A DNA stretch of 53,498 nucleotides from a virus: positions 1 to 53,498 of IMG/VR virus record IMGVR_UViG_3300046820_000692, one strand, 5' to 3'. How positions within the stretch are numbered: the stretch's first letter is position 1; each line of letters begins with the position of its first letter. The notes beneath the pieces are model-generated. The model saw only the letters and a list, made by a program, of their open reading frames with translations, searched no databases and was not told the DNA's origin. Below are positions 11,601 to 20,251 of the stretch, one piece after another. A program made the translations under genes and the position numbers.

Positions 11601-13151
11601 AACAAATGGAAGTTCGTGGTAGATAGGTTGATTTGTAATGTATTTATTTTTAACATTCTTTGTAAATACTTTTCCATCTACTTCAATCTGTTCAGTTACA
11701 GGTATTCTTCTTAGTACAGTTTTTGCTCGTTGACTTAATCTTTTAGAGATAGCTACAGCATAGTGTACTTGAGAGTGCTTCTTTTCTTCTACTCCGTCTA
11801 ATGCTTCAAGTGTAGAATCATCTGCGGCATCAAAAGTATCATCCTCTTCGTAAGTTACTTTACTCGTTTTAGAGCTTACAACATATCCAAAATCTTTTAA
11901 CTCTCTTGTTACAAAATCTCTCCAAGCCGGTACGATTGTATTGCCTGTTTTAGCTTCAAACTTACCGTTCCAGTTTTCAATTATGTCAAATATATAGTCT
12001 CTTCTTTGTCTAGTTTCTGCAACTAATTTAAGGTCTCTAGGACTAGGATCTACTGGTACAGCAGGGAAGTTATTTAGGCTAACTTTGTTTGCTAAGTTAT
12101 GAGCTTTGAATGCTTTTACAGCATCATCATATTTCTGCTTGTACTCTGGCTTTGGGTTATTTTTTAAAGCCGTGGCATACCTCTTAGTCTCTCTTTCTAG
12201 AATAAATGACTTTAATAAGATAGGAATCTCTACAGTTTTATTGCTTGGATTTTCTTTTGGAAAAGAATATAATGAATACAAAAGACCATTTACTATAGAA
12301 CCATTTGTTTTAGTGTTACCTAAAATAGATCCCATGTTCACATTATCCCCACGATCATTAATCTCATCTATGACTTTGTGAACTAATCCATCAGTAAGTT
12401 CATCGACAACAGCACTTGGTATCCCGTCTCTATATCTATTAGGGTTAATGTTAGACTGCATCTTTTCAGAATTCCTTAGTACCCCTCTGCCAAACAATGT
12501 TTTATTAACATTATTAGACTTCAATAGTGAATAAGTTTGACGTAATGTCAAATCATTAGAGATGATAGCTTTAATCCACTCTAGCAAATCTTGGAACCAT
12601 TGAAGAATACCTTTAGTTGCAGACGTCTTTTCAGATAGCATAAACGTTCTGAAATCTGTAGCCATCTTTTCTTCAAGAACTAGGTTAGAAGCTTCTTGAT
12701 CAGATATTTTTATTTCTGGGAATTCTTTTTTAATGTCTTCAACTTCAGCAGCTGTAGGTTTTCCGTACATTTTTAGAGCTTCTTTGTACAAGCCTTCTCT
12801 TTGCTTTTCCGAAAGCATTGTTCTAAACATCAAGTGGTACCCTTCATGGAATTCTGTACCAACTTCTGCCTGTCTCCAAATATTTATAGCAGCATTAGCT
12901 ACATATCCATGTTGAGATCTATTGCCTATTTGATTAGCAATATTGTAAAACTTAACTTCTTTACCAGGGAAAGTTTTAGAAAGCCAGTTTTTAGCTTTCT
13001 CTTCATTTATCTTTTCGTAGTCAAAAGAATCTTTGATGTATTCTTCTACATTTCCTTTTGTATCGTTCCAAACTGTATAAGGATACTTAACATTCTTATT
13101 AGCTACTAAGGCTTTCCACTCTGGTAAATTTTTATTAGGGCAAAACGTCAT
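5607..13151 (-). CDS. Virion-packaged single-chain RNA polymerase of crAss type, with N-terminal zincin domain
   Basis: A 2514-aa giant. GSDFDVDKMF (Asp1737, Asp1739, Asp1741) is the DxDxD metal-binding loop that crAss-like phage RNA polymerases (for example phi14:2 gp66) share with YonO-type enzymes and the beta-prime double-psi barrel. About 130 residues upstream (near 1610), FKQRLPGYEAVQAS is the sort of segment expected from the second barrel. The N-terminus has HEGYH at 102-106, a zincin HExxH motif, with LEEKMATDF near 160 as a possible third-ligand helix. By analogy the enzyme is carried in the capsid, ejected with the DNA and transcribes early genes. The gene lies 3 nt after the TAG stop of the 2356-aa gene and 6 nt before the 1499-aa gene, so all three are probably cotranscribed. 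Most of the first 1500 residues are unassigned. Confidence 0.88.
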   Translation of the reverse strand: MTFCPNKNLPEWKALVANKNVKYPYTVWNDTKGNVEEYIKDSFDYEKINEEKAKNWLSKTFPGKEVKFYNIANQIGNRSQHGYVANAAINIWRQAEVGTEFHEGYHLMFRTMLSEKQREGLYKEALKMYGKPTAAEVEDIKKEFPEIKISDQEASNLVLEEKMATDFRTFMLSEKTSATKGILQWFQDLLEWIKAIISNDLTLRQTYSLLKSNNVNKTLFGRGVLRNSEKMQSNINPNRYRDGIPSAVVDELTDGLVHKVIDEINDRGDNVNMGSILGNTKTNGSIVNGLLYSLYSFPKENPSNKTVEIPILLKSFILERETKRYATALKNNPKPEYKQKYDDAVKAFKAHNLANKVSLNNFPAVPVDPSPRDLKLVAETRQRRDYIFDIIENWNGKFEAKTGNTIVPAWRDFVTRELKDFGYVVSSKTSKVTYEEDDTFDAADDSTLEALDGVEEKKHSQVHYAVAISKRLSQRAKTVLRRIPVTEQIEVDGKVFTKNVKNKYITNQPIYHELPFVYKQLLELWADSQDFIDMEIKLKNYARHRPDYLSISTKIDTLPADDRALLFSAFSNTIRDFDLIILGEDSKVINANTLTTQSKLASQWREQAVEVGGQEYDTSELNRALYVKNFDEESEIATFSLKKAKVERIKVALERVQSAISSKEQVRFKSNEDGTPSRAVISLASLIWELGMNLGNKSDIQDTIKNLQNIIDKGIYVKTKSKTVLRDGKDLYDYIVTNGSLFSMVRKGVVNFSVLKNQLTFGNSPAPVIPYFDIEGSGVKFLSELTPLFLSKTSESFVSATGSLMNPTNLTRPLDDIVQNIKRDIEKNGTDALQFYKQDVFVYSNELGLSHLFRHLLHNPEFAQNFKVPTVDAVKDRHDDATDYEDFDEITAVLARIQEYLNNGDKKYCKVVIPAAGDRTSTDFLPMPRIKGHDDPNLNLKSYAEVFQRGILEDFLRIDKAQQIIDDPNAVKLEGYTSGANRGISSEYMQFDGIYENNERIVTDVVLKTDGVIKKMSGETKRYLEYKKNNIPLDKTLKLYEIELKRMTADLGKFYNNMAESLADKILEADRGLEIGKKDLQKWGTLVDKGKGITRESRREAMVKMMKDFLVHEDLGRNEIIKMTRGNRALFKNNDDFTKRQRLLSTPGVKLGIKNTLSAKEAGNKVTWMSESYGADPTFTDFTFLDPRLDITQAIKEAAQDYVSRTVNTLRNMVNSKGQRLYTEEDLKDLYGYNPGEFEETNAFAIISMDFYRSIMQGRGLWKEYHEDAYLNYNKTGRFIYGPRVPMSEEGLAQYAKKLPPGASIGDHVPVLPMKPYFEDLKNVSGVTVAETHKTAYFVALKEHTERFPILDDLRQRLEMNPLEIGSPYANTGLPKISVAHALSAKKTLVANVYDFKTKLDAKGQHVPGSLTDIVLATHDTSKLRFPQIIPESKKELTAIFNRQAKKNAIANVDPSNIYFLNAGMEEDPRNFLKETTISGKSMLAMYHAAIEERINRDIATVNEEIGLTEFKKIVEQLKNATNKKGKVVIDEILKTQEFKDAKLKLMQRLRGIIERQVVEADVSENYLEALNITIDPTTGIPKFSIPLDFPVFGRKFQSSLLSIYNNNVFKQRLPGYEAVQASTLGAMKITKDDVGTLDTLQFLEIVPHNNPKNKSGLRLSSAEIMVREDVLRKFNLPEGEYSLDEIPESLRKLFAYRIPNQDKASMIMFRIKAILPKNHEKSIIVPPQLAQLMGSDFDVDKMFLLFPELEERQVTITNPDGSTITTTVMAKATADYEEVYRDLSKLKGISDAQLNNVMLDTIEAVLSSSHHFLETLSPLDSTALPSIRNSLIERRPELAISRLWTGGEYETQSSIRNLLGVKLRGLWANALAGRNVATNLEVNVFDSFAVKIEGEVINTKLLSKVKNENATYDNNVVTDKIVSRYLSAAVDTTKDPLQYVINDNIITFPVENYWINFFGDTKLLHDFLNQPIIRRFVDIMSINYGSNLTQINNAYRAVAEEFNIDTTGTTLPPNYKDIEKTKSMNRQAITDFKVSPATALSNFMKFYAAGQQLKEFFKVITPDTMDGLNRIESMQAFLERKDRFMNPAEGKFQRAPIAFYGRSMDENVVEQILDEDSAYGLSRGYYKMIQETLDVASILFPMTLSSQVKSFKKTVKAMIGKENLTADMHREVNPAIMFTVLSRPDSPLRVYFDKAYSDATYKPSKNSLTLLGELDNIVKKFPNLRANEFLSKIKADNDNVKFKGFRTLNFDATQQYAPKEKQRIKDDLTNLLYRPEAYLGKLSRTASEEEKKSYKAKADQIRTFGFKIAMHTFISNGFRTSAYNFADLLPANFYTQPLDRIGKLDTQGKELKPISIAEYMHEQSMKMQNSSYFTGEDLIRFFRIFGEIRPGGSNLVERSNLAAGKLLKPEVNVPIKKYGKNVPKILILRDDKGKTDVYIMDDSTYSNKNSTAKYLSLRKVNNNKKHIVGGDFLNIKTIGNDVPINEALSLAQLIYDASVNKESTNDVAQLCML

Positions 13152-13154
13152 ACT

Positions 13155-16100
13155 CTAGTCAGTGTTACAAGTTTCTTCATGTTCTTTTTCTTGATCTTGA
13201 ATCTCTTTTATCATTTTTTCAGCCTCTGCCAAAGTAATGGTTTTTCCTTCAGCTTTAAACAGATTCACAACTCCTTCAGCATCTATGGCATCCATCATAA
13301 TAGCAGCTTTTACTCCTGCTCCTAGAACGGTTCCTTTTACAAACCCTTCTTTTACTTTACCATTCTTTACAATAGTTGCTTCTTCCTCTTCTAGTTCATC
13401 TTCTGCAGGCTTAACCACTGTCTTACCTTTTTCCTCAGTTGTTGTACTTGCTTTTTTCTTACCACTATTTTTGATAGCTGGGTCAGAATTTGTGCTAGTA
13501 GTCTTTCTTTCAAAGGTAACTTTGCCTGCTAAGACTTCAGAAATTTTAAAGCTTAGCTCGAAATCCTTCTTAGCAAATGTACTAACTTTTTGAATGTTTC
13601 CAACTTCATCATAAGCAATTGGAATATATAATACGTGACCTGATGAAATTCTAACCTTAGTGTTATTCTCCATCCCATGCCCAACTAGCATGTATGCATA
13701 TGCACTAAGTTGAGAACCATGCTGTTGACGTTTACTCTTACTCTTAATCTTTGTTTCTGGGTCTACGTATCCTACATCATACTTTTCTAATCCAGCTTCT
13801 GATCCAGTTTTAATATCGTAGATACTGTACGAGTTGTCTTTATTTTTTACAAGGATGTCAAATTTACCTGCAAGCTTATATTGAGACGTGTATACAACTT
13901 TCTCTACTGCAATTACCTTTCCTCCATTTTTAGTTAAGATTTTATTCATACCTCTTAGCTGAGTCATCAAATCTAAAAATGCTACTGGTTTCATTCCAGG
14001 AGGCCTCTTTACAAGTTTAGGATTCTGCACGTACACTTCAGCTACCTTGTGAACACTTGTACCGGCCTTACTAGAAGCTACTTGTTTCTCTTTTGGACCA
14101 TTGAATGGGTCAGAAGTTCTACTTGTTGTTCTGTCAAATTTCTTAGCAGCTAAATCGTCAGCAGTTTGAATTAAGTAATGTGTTTCTTCTCCTGTAATAG
14201 GATCTTTGTACATTCCTTTAAACTCTTCCTTTTCGATATTGTCTAATATGTTAACAAGGACGTCTTTAGTTACTTCCCCATCTGCATCTACAGTAGAAGT
14301 TTTACCACTTAGTCCTTCATTTTTGTCAGACACTTCAGCTGATACTTCTTCCTCTTCTTCTAATCCTGCTTTCTTTTCAAGTTCTTCAATAGAGTTTCTG
14401 TTTCTATTTTGAGCAGGAGGAGCTTCAACCTCTTCTTCTTGCTCTACTGGTGTTAGAGTTTCTTCTTCAGGTTGAATAGTATTCCCTAATTCATTTTCAT
14501 TCAATAGGTCATTAGACAAATCAACATCGTCATACTCAGCATTTGTGTCATCGTCCTCTACATATTCTTCTTCCTGTTGAGAAAGTTGTTTATCAATAGG
14601 AGTGATTACAGCAGGCTTGGCCGGTGTCTCAGTAAATGGATTTTCTAATGCCTTTCCATCTACTAACATTGGTCCATAGGTAATTCCTACATCAAAAAAT
14701 GGTGATCCAGTTTTTGAATTAAATACTTTATCAGTACTTAATATCCCAGAGTGCCCTAAACTTTCTTCAGCTATATCAGGAATAGCAGCTTCATCCCCAA
14801 GATAATCTAAGTATGTTGCATAAGTAACAGTTGGATCTATTGGACTAGTAAAAGGTTCGTCACTTCCTAATCTGTTTACATCTACTTGATATCTACGTTT
14901 TAAGATAGCAGATGTGAAAGCTTTGTTGATATCATTTTCAAATAGCTTTTGATCTTTTCTTGTAGTGTCGTTTACAAAATCAATTGCTCCTTTTTCAGTT
15001 CTCTCTGCTGTTACAAATCCGTATTTGAATGAAGATGTTCCTGTAAAAGCTAAGAACAAATCTTGAGCACTTATTTGAATGTAACTTTCTGCAGATGGAA
15101 CATAGAAAATGTAGGTAGAAACTTGTTCATCTCCACGATTTATAATATCATGGAAAAGTAAATCTCTATTTTCAAGACCTATAGCAGCTTCTTTACGAAC
15201 ATTAAATCCGACAATATCATTTACTCTATCAAAGTCTTGGTCATTAATTGCTGTAACTACTTTTTGTACTCCAATAGTAGTCATCATTTTAGTAGTCATT
15301 CTTAGGTGCTTGTATCCTCCTAGTGGATCCTCCACTACCATTGCAACTTTACCTAAGTCTCTATCACTGATGTCCCATGCAGTTGTATCTATCTCTACTC
15401 CTTTTGCAACGTTATCTCCATATCTATAGATGGTCCATCTAAGCATTCCTTTAACTGTAGTAGCTACTGCTAGGGTAGGAACAACCTTAGATCCATCTTC
15501 TCTTTTTATAAATGGATTATAGAAATATACTTCTCCGGCTTTTGTTCTAGCATTGGTTATTCCTTTATTAGAATTATATCGTTTTCCTGCAACGGTAGAT
15601 GTAACTTTCTTACCACTTATAATATTCTTGTAGATCTCTTCTCTACTAGAATTTGTTTCTACATTGCCAGGCTTATACCCTTCTAACAATCCAATTCGTA
15701 CAACTCGGCCATCAGCTTGGTAAGCCTTTACAAGAATAGGAATAGACTTCCACATGTCTTCTGGTGTTATTCTTCCAGAAGCTACTTCTTTTTGAAACCA
15801 AACTGAATCACCTATTAGCTCAAATTCTAATGTAGTATTTAATGGGATTAACTCATTACTTGCTAAGTTAAATTGCTCAATTCCTAATCGTACTTCTTTT
15901 CCAACAGAGTTAATTACTGTCGGGGCTACTCTAAGATACTCAGGATTTGATTGAGGTTTTCCATTATCATCAACTTCTATGTGATCAAATCCTCCTTCTT
16001 CGTATTTATATTCACTAGATACAAGTCTAGCATTTATGGCACCACCTTCATTCTCTTTAACAGGAGCTGTAACAGAAGCAGACATTTCTTCATTGTCATC

Positions 16101-19100
16101 TTCAACTACTGGATACTCTACTTCTTCTTCATCATCTTGTATAAAGTTAGAAGAGTCTGTTATCTGTGGAATTTCAGTATCTTCTTCACTTCCTTCTATA
16201 AAGTCTGCATTTGAAATTATTTCAGCAGTTAATATTAAACCTTCTTCTTCACCTAGTCCAGTTTCATTTACATCCACCGTGCCATCTTCAGGTGCTTGAA
16301 CAGCTCCTTCAGTCTCTGGTTGATTTCCTTGTTCTTGAGTGTATTCCGTAGCTCCTTCGGGAGTTTGTAAATCTTGGCTAGCTTGACTTGACTTTCTACT
16401 TTCATATTCTTCGTTTATTCTAGTTAGTTCTTCTTGTATAAATTCTTTTTGAGCTTCTGCTGCATTTAAAAGTCTATTTAGCTCTTCAAGATTATTCACA
16501 TCTTCGTCTGAAGCTATACCATTTCTTACAGCTCCTTCGATAGCATTGATTTCATTAGAAAGATTCTTGATCTCTAAATTTACATCGTCAAGCTTTGCTT
16601 GTGCTTGTCCTGATAAGTCTTCAAGATTTACTTCTTCGTCTACAGTTATTCCGGCTGGAACACTAGTTGACGGAGTTGTTTCTGCAGGTGTTTCAGTTTT
16701 AGAGTGTAATGCATCTACGAACTTTTTGTAATTAGCCTTAGCATCTTTTAAAAGTTTCTGTAATGCAAGTACTTGTGGATCTTTGTTAAACTCTTCTCCA
16801 GACATTTGCTGTCTTAGATAAGATTCTTTTAAGAAACTGTAACTGCTTAATATGTTGTAGATAAAAGTTTTGTACTCTTTAGCAGCTCTTTCAATTGATG
16901 TATTTGAAGAGGTCTTAAGATTTATATCAGTAGTAACTTCTACAGCTTCTGCTTGTTGAGTTAAGGCATCTATCTGAGCATCTACTTTATTTTTTACTTC
17001 TACTTCACTGAGGGCAGCTGTATTAATTGTACCTTGAGAAGCTGCACTTGTAGCTATTATTTCTGCAAGTTCTAATACTAATGTATTATTTTCTTCAGCT
17101 CTAAATATAACTGTTTGCCCAAGTTCGTTTGTAAGCTTTACAGATTTTATAAAAGATATAGACTCATCTTCTGCAGCTAATTGCATAGCTTCTTGATCAA
17201 TGTCAATAGCAGCTAATGGATCTTCTTCTAGATTTTCATAGTTTACTCCATTGACTCTGAGCAATCTACCATTAGTAGATCGTAGTACAATATTATTAGA
17301 GTACGATGTTGTAATACTTTCTTCGTCAACTTCTTGGCTATCTCTTAAAGCATTTGCTGCTTCTTCTGCCTCATCTTCTGCTTCTCTGTCTGCCTTATTC
17401 TTTGCTCTATTTGCTATCTCAGATTCCTCCTGAGTCTCTCCTTTTAGGTCGGCTATAACTTCTCTTAGGGCTAAAGCTTTTTGTGGATCAGCCTCTTCGA
17501 TCTCATCCATGTTCTTAGCTAGATCTTCTAACTCTTCTAAGGATAAAACAATATAGTCTTTTTTAAGCTCTGACTCTATCTTCTTAAGCTCGTCATATTT
17601 TTTATTAACAGCTGCTTGCACTTCTGGATCAAGGGTTTCATATTTCCCTTTTACCATATCGTCTAACTCTTTACTAGTTCTAGCTTCTGAAATTGCAAAT
17701 CCTGCAGCTTTGTTTGCTTTAGCTAATTCAGCTTGACGTGCTATAGATTGCTTAGCAGCTATTGCTAAATCTCTTTTCTCTGGAGATTTTACTAATTCGT
17801 CAAAAGCAGCTAGAGCCTCTTCTCGTAAAGCTATAGTGTTAAATAAATTAGTGTAAGCATTTTTAAATTTCTGTCTATTGATAGGATCTAAACTTTCTGC
17901 TTCTTCTAAAGCTTTGTCTAATCCTTGTAAGAATTCAATATCTTCTTTAGCTTTCCCCTCCTTAGTAATAGTTTTGAATGTAGGCCCAGTTTTCTCTGAC
18001 TCTGCAACCATACCAGCATCAGAAAGCTTAGTGTCTGTTAAAGTAGGTGGCATTGTAATGTTACCATTCTCATCTACACTTACTTTATTTCTTTTTACTA
18101 ATGCTACTAACTTATTGAAATCGTAATTTCCAAATGCCTTTTTTAAGGCATCAGAACTGTTCAACGATATTTCTTGAAGTTCTTTAAGTGATGCATCAAT
18201 TTCCTTTTCTCTTGATTTAATACCTACCATTGATGACAACAGTACAGTCTTAAGTCTTTGATTATAAAGGTTTTGTATTGCAGCCTCTTGCTTAGATTCT
18301 TTTGACATCAGCATTGCACCAAGGCCTTGCTTCTCTGGTTGCATCATTGTAATGATACTATCAATATCATCACTAAGTTTTGCAAACTCTTTTAGTCTTT
18401 CTTTCTTCTCGTTTATTAATTCTAAATGATTTTTACCACCTGTCTGCTCTTTTAGAGGAGTAGTCAAATCGTAACCACCACGTTTCATAAACTCTTCTTC
18501 AGATAAACTTCCTAAGTCATCTAGCTCTTCAAGACCTAAACTCATGGCTCCTAGTGACTGCAGCTTTGAAGCTCTAGCAGCATCTAGGTTCATTCTCAAT
18601 TCTTCTGCAAGTTTAAAGTTACCTACAGCATTAGCATCTTGAATATTTTTAATAAGCTTTAACTGCTCTACGTTAGCTTCTGCAGAAGCCATCATGTTGG
18701 CAAAAGATCCAGAGTTTTTTATCTCTAATAACTTTTCAGTGTTAGCTTTTAATTGCTTACGTTGTTGAGATTCTGCTCCAGAGATTGTTGAAGAAGCTCC
18801 CATCATTCCTCCAGTGATAGCCCCTAAAAGCATAGACTCTAATCCTTCGGTTGTCCCAAAAGTATTAGATAATCCTTCTACAACAGATTGTGTAATATCA
18901 GCAACACCATCATCAAATTTGTTTCTGAAGTAGCTATTACCTACATCTCCAATCATAAACTGAGCACCTTCTTGGAAAGCTTCAGTTAATGCATTTTCAT
19001 ATATAGGTTTTGCAAATCTATTAGCATTTCTAAAAGTTCTTCCAAATGCAGTTTTAGCAGTTGCTTCTACAAACTTTTCCCCATCATTTACTATGGCATT

Positions 19101-20225
19101 GGTAAGAGTAGGTTTACCATACTTTCCTCCCATGATATGCTTTCCAAACATTAAAAGGTTTGTAGGCATAAGTACTGCTAAGTTCCATCCAAATGTAGTA
19201 TTTTCTAAAGCTTTAGCAGAGTCATTGATGCTTTTTCTAACATCTTCTGGCATATCGTCTTTAGCACTTTTTCCTGGGTTTTGTTGTTCCCAAGCTTCGT
19301 ACATTTCTTCCGTAAACATTTTAGATTTTTCACGGGCTTCTACAGATGCTTCTCCAAGAGACATCATAGCCCCCATCTCTAAGTGTCTAGTAGCATTTAA
19401 TAATTTAGCAGCATTGGCATATGCAGCTACATCTCCTGTTAATGCTGTACCGGTTTTAATAAGTTTAGAAGCTTGGTAGATATTTTTAAGCTTCTCTCCA
19501 GTGCTAATTATTTTACCAGCATTTAATACTTCTCCAGCACCCATGATAGCTCTGGCTCCTACACCTGCTCCTCTAGCAAGTAGTCCAGAACCTCCTGTAA
19601 GCCATACGGTTGCTATAGATCCTAAGCTATATCCTAGTCCGTTAGCAACTTTATCTGTCCAAAAGTTAGCATTTAAACTAACTTCTCTTCCTGGCTCAAG
19701 TTCTTTATTTGTGTAGTAGTGAGGCAAGTTTTTAGACATCCACTCGTTGGTGTCATCTACTGCTCTTCCTACAAAGTTATCTGCATATGAATCTCCCCCA
19801 ATACCAGCAGCAGAGAATAACCCAGCTACAACTCCTAAGGTATTTTCAGCAACTGCTCCAGTACCTGTAGTAAGTAATTTTAAAGTTCCGTAACCTAATT
19901 TTTCAAGAGTGCCTTGGTTTTTTGCACGAATGTCATTCCAATCAGCATATGGATTTAAAGGGACACCGTATCCCACATAGTTTCCAATTGGATCAGTATA
20001 TACATTTGTTAAATCTACAGCACTTCTAGATCTAGATAATGGATCTTTACCAGTTGCAACAGAAGTTTCTTTTATCCTTACCTGCCCTACTCCTGCGATA
20101 CTCCCCAAATCATCTGCAGCCCCATTTCCTGAAGGCTTAGATTTATCAACAATGTTAGATTTAGGAAGCCCTGTAATACTGCTTAAATCGTCAAGAGCTG
20201 TTGTAGATTCTACTGTTTGGTCCAT
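13155..20225 (-). CDS. Giant virion-type protein with C-terminal RecB-like PD-(D/E)XK nuclease domain
   Basis: A 2356-aa protein starting the giant-gene cluster. The N-terminal 500 residues hold several Gly/Ala-rich hydrophobic stretches (YSLGSIATVWLTGGSGLL; LLGAITGGMMGASST), plausible membrane-active segments of an ejected protein. The middle is coiled-coil and strongly acidic, with long Glu/Asp runs. The C-terminal part has AGTSVHKVAEVYV near 2055, AGKFDILV with Asp2123, YDIKTGS with Asp2137 and Lys2139, then QLSAYAYML near 2178. This is the full motif series (H, D, DxK, Q-Y) of RecB/Cas4-like nucleases. A TATCTTTG promoter-like box lies 5 nt before the ATG. The gene ends in TAG, showing that TAG is a stop here. 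A role in DNA processing at entry is inference; packaging with the polymerase is by analogy. Confidence 0.8.
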   Translation of the reverse strand: MDQTVESTTALDDLSSITGLPKSNIVDKSKPSGNGAADDLGSIAGVGQVRIKETSVATGKDPLSRSRSAVDLTNVYTDPIGNYVGYGVPLNPYADWNDIRAKNQGTLEKLGYGTLKLLTTGTGAVAENTLGVVAGLFSAAGIGGDSYADNFVGRAVDDTNEWMSKNLPHYYTNKELEPGREVSLNANFWTDKVANGLGYSLGSIATVWLTGGSGLLARGAGVGARAIMGAGEVLNAGKIISTGEKLKNIYQASKLIKTGTALTGDVAAYANAAKLLNATRHLEMGAMMSLGEASVEAREKSKMFTEEMYEAWEQQNPGKSAKDDMPEDVRKSINDSAKALENTTFGWNLAVLMPTNLLMFGKHIMGGKYGKPTLTNAIVNDGEKFVEATAKTAFGRTFRNANRFAKPIYENALTEAFQEGAQFMIGDVGNSYFRNKFDDGVADITQSVVEGLSNTFGTTEGLESMLLGAITGGMMGASSTISGAESQQRKQLKANTEKLLEIKNSGSFANMMASAEANVEQLKLIKNIQDANAVGNFKLAEELRMNLDAARASKLQSLGAMSLGLEELDDLGSLSEEEFMKRGGYDLTTPLKEQTGGKNHLELINEKKERLKEFAKLSDDIDSIITMMQPEKQGLGAMLMSKESKQEAAIQNLYNQRLKTVLLSSMVGIKSREKEIDASLKELQEISLNSSDALKKAFGNYDFNKLVALVKRNKVSVDENGNITMPPTLTDTKLSDAGMVAESEKTGPTFKTITKEGKAKEDIEFLQGLDKALEEAESLDPINRQKFKNAYTNLFNTIALREEALAAFDELVKSPEKRDLAIAAKQSIARQAELAKANKAAGFAISEARTSKELDDMVKGKYETLDPEVQAAVNKKYDELKKIESELKKDYIVLSLEELEDLAKNMDEIEEADPQKALALREVIADLKGETQEESEIANRAKNKADREAEDEAEEAANALRDSQEVDEESITTSYSNNIVLRSTNGRLLRVNGVNYENLEEDPLAAIDIDQEAMQLAAEDESISFIKSVKLTNELGQTVIFRAEENNTLVLELAEIIATSAASQGTINTAALSEVEVKNKVDAQIDALTQQAEAVEVTTDINLKTSSNTSIERAAKEYKTFIYNILSSYSFLKESYLRQQMSGEEFNKDPQVLALQKLLKDAKANYKKFVDALHSKTETPAETTPSTSVPAGITVDEEVNLEDLSGQAQAKLDDVNLEIKNLSNEINAIEGAVRNGIASDEDVNNLEELNRLLNAAEAQKEFIQEELTRINEEYESRKSSQASQDLQTPEGATEYTQEQGNQPETEGAVQAPEDGTVDVNETGLGEEEGLILTAEIISNADFIEGSEEDTEIPQITDSSNFIQDDEEEVEYPVVEDDNEEMSASVTAPVKENEGGAINARLVSSEYKYEEGGFDHIEVDDNGKPQSNPEYLRVAPTVINSVGKEVRLGIEQFNLASNELIPLNTTLEFELIGDSVWFQKEVASGRITPEDMWKSIPILVKAYQADGRVVRIGLLEGYKPGNVETNSSREEIYKNIISGKKVTSTVAGKRYNSNKGITNARTKAGEVYFYNPFIKREDGSKVVPTLAVATTVKGMLRWTIYRYGDNVAKGVEIDTTAWDISDRDLGKVAMVVEDPLGGYKHLRMTTKMMTTIGVQKVVTAINDQDFDRVNDIVGFNVRKEAAIGLENRDLLFHDIINRGDEQVSTYIFYVPSAESYIQISAQDLFLAFTGTSSFKYGFVTAERTEKGAIDFVNDTTRKDQKLFENDINKAFTSAILKRRYQVDVNRLGSDEPFTSPIDPTVTYATYLDYLGDEAAIPDIAEESLGHSGILSTDKVFNSKTGSPFFDVGITYGPMLVDGKALENPFTETPAKPAVITPIDKQLSQQEEEYVEDDDTNAEYDDVDLSNDLLNENELGNTIQPEEETLTPVEQEEEVEAPPAQNRNRNSIEELEKKAGLEEEEEVSAEVSDKNEGLSGKTSTVDADGEVTKDVLVNILDNIEKEEFKGMYKDPITGEETHYLIQTADDLAAKKFDRTTSRTSDPFNGPKEKQVASSKAGTSVHKVAEVYVQNPKLVKRPPGMKPVAFLDLMTQLRGMNKILTKNGGKVIAVEKVVYTSQYKLAGKFDILVKNKDNSYSIYDIKTGSEAGLEKYDVGYVDPETKIKSKSKRQQHGSQLSAYAYMLVGHGMENNTKVRISSGHVLYIPIAYDEVGNIQKVSTFAKKDFELSFKISEVLAGKVTFERKTTSTNSDPAIKNSGKKKASTTTEEKGKTVVKPAEDELEEEEATIVKNGKVKEGFVKGTVLGAGVKAAIMMDAIDAEGVVNLFKAEGKTITLAEAEKMIKEIQDQEKEHEETCNTD

Positions 20226-20230
20226 AGTAA

Positions 20231-20238
20231 CAAAGATA
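20231..20238 (-). promoter_or_regulatory. Bacteroidota-type -7 promoter box for the 2356-aa giant gene
   Basis: On the minus strand the box reads TATCTTTG (TAnnTTTG) followed by TTACT and then the ATG at 20225. Spacing to the start codon is 5 nt, the same as at three other genes. A TTTG lies upstream, but 25 nt away, longer than the usual -33 spacing. Confidence 0.6.
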
Positions 20239-20251
20239 CGTAAAATTTATT

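Noticed and set aside
13155-13157. Possible reassignment of TAG to a sense codon, known in some crAss-like phages
   Set aside because: TAG ends the 2356-aa gene 3 nt before the next ATG, and TGA ends several genes in the right place, so the standard code fits.
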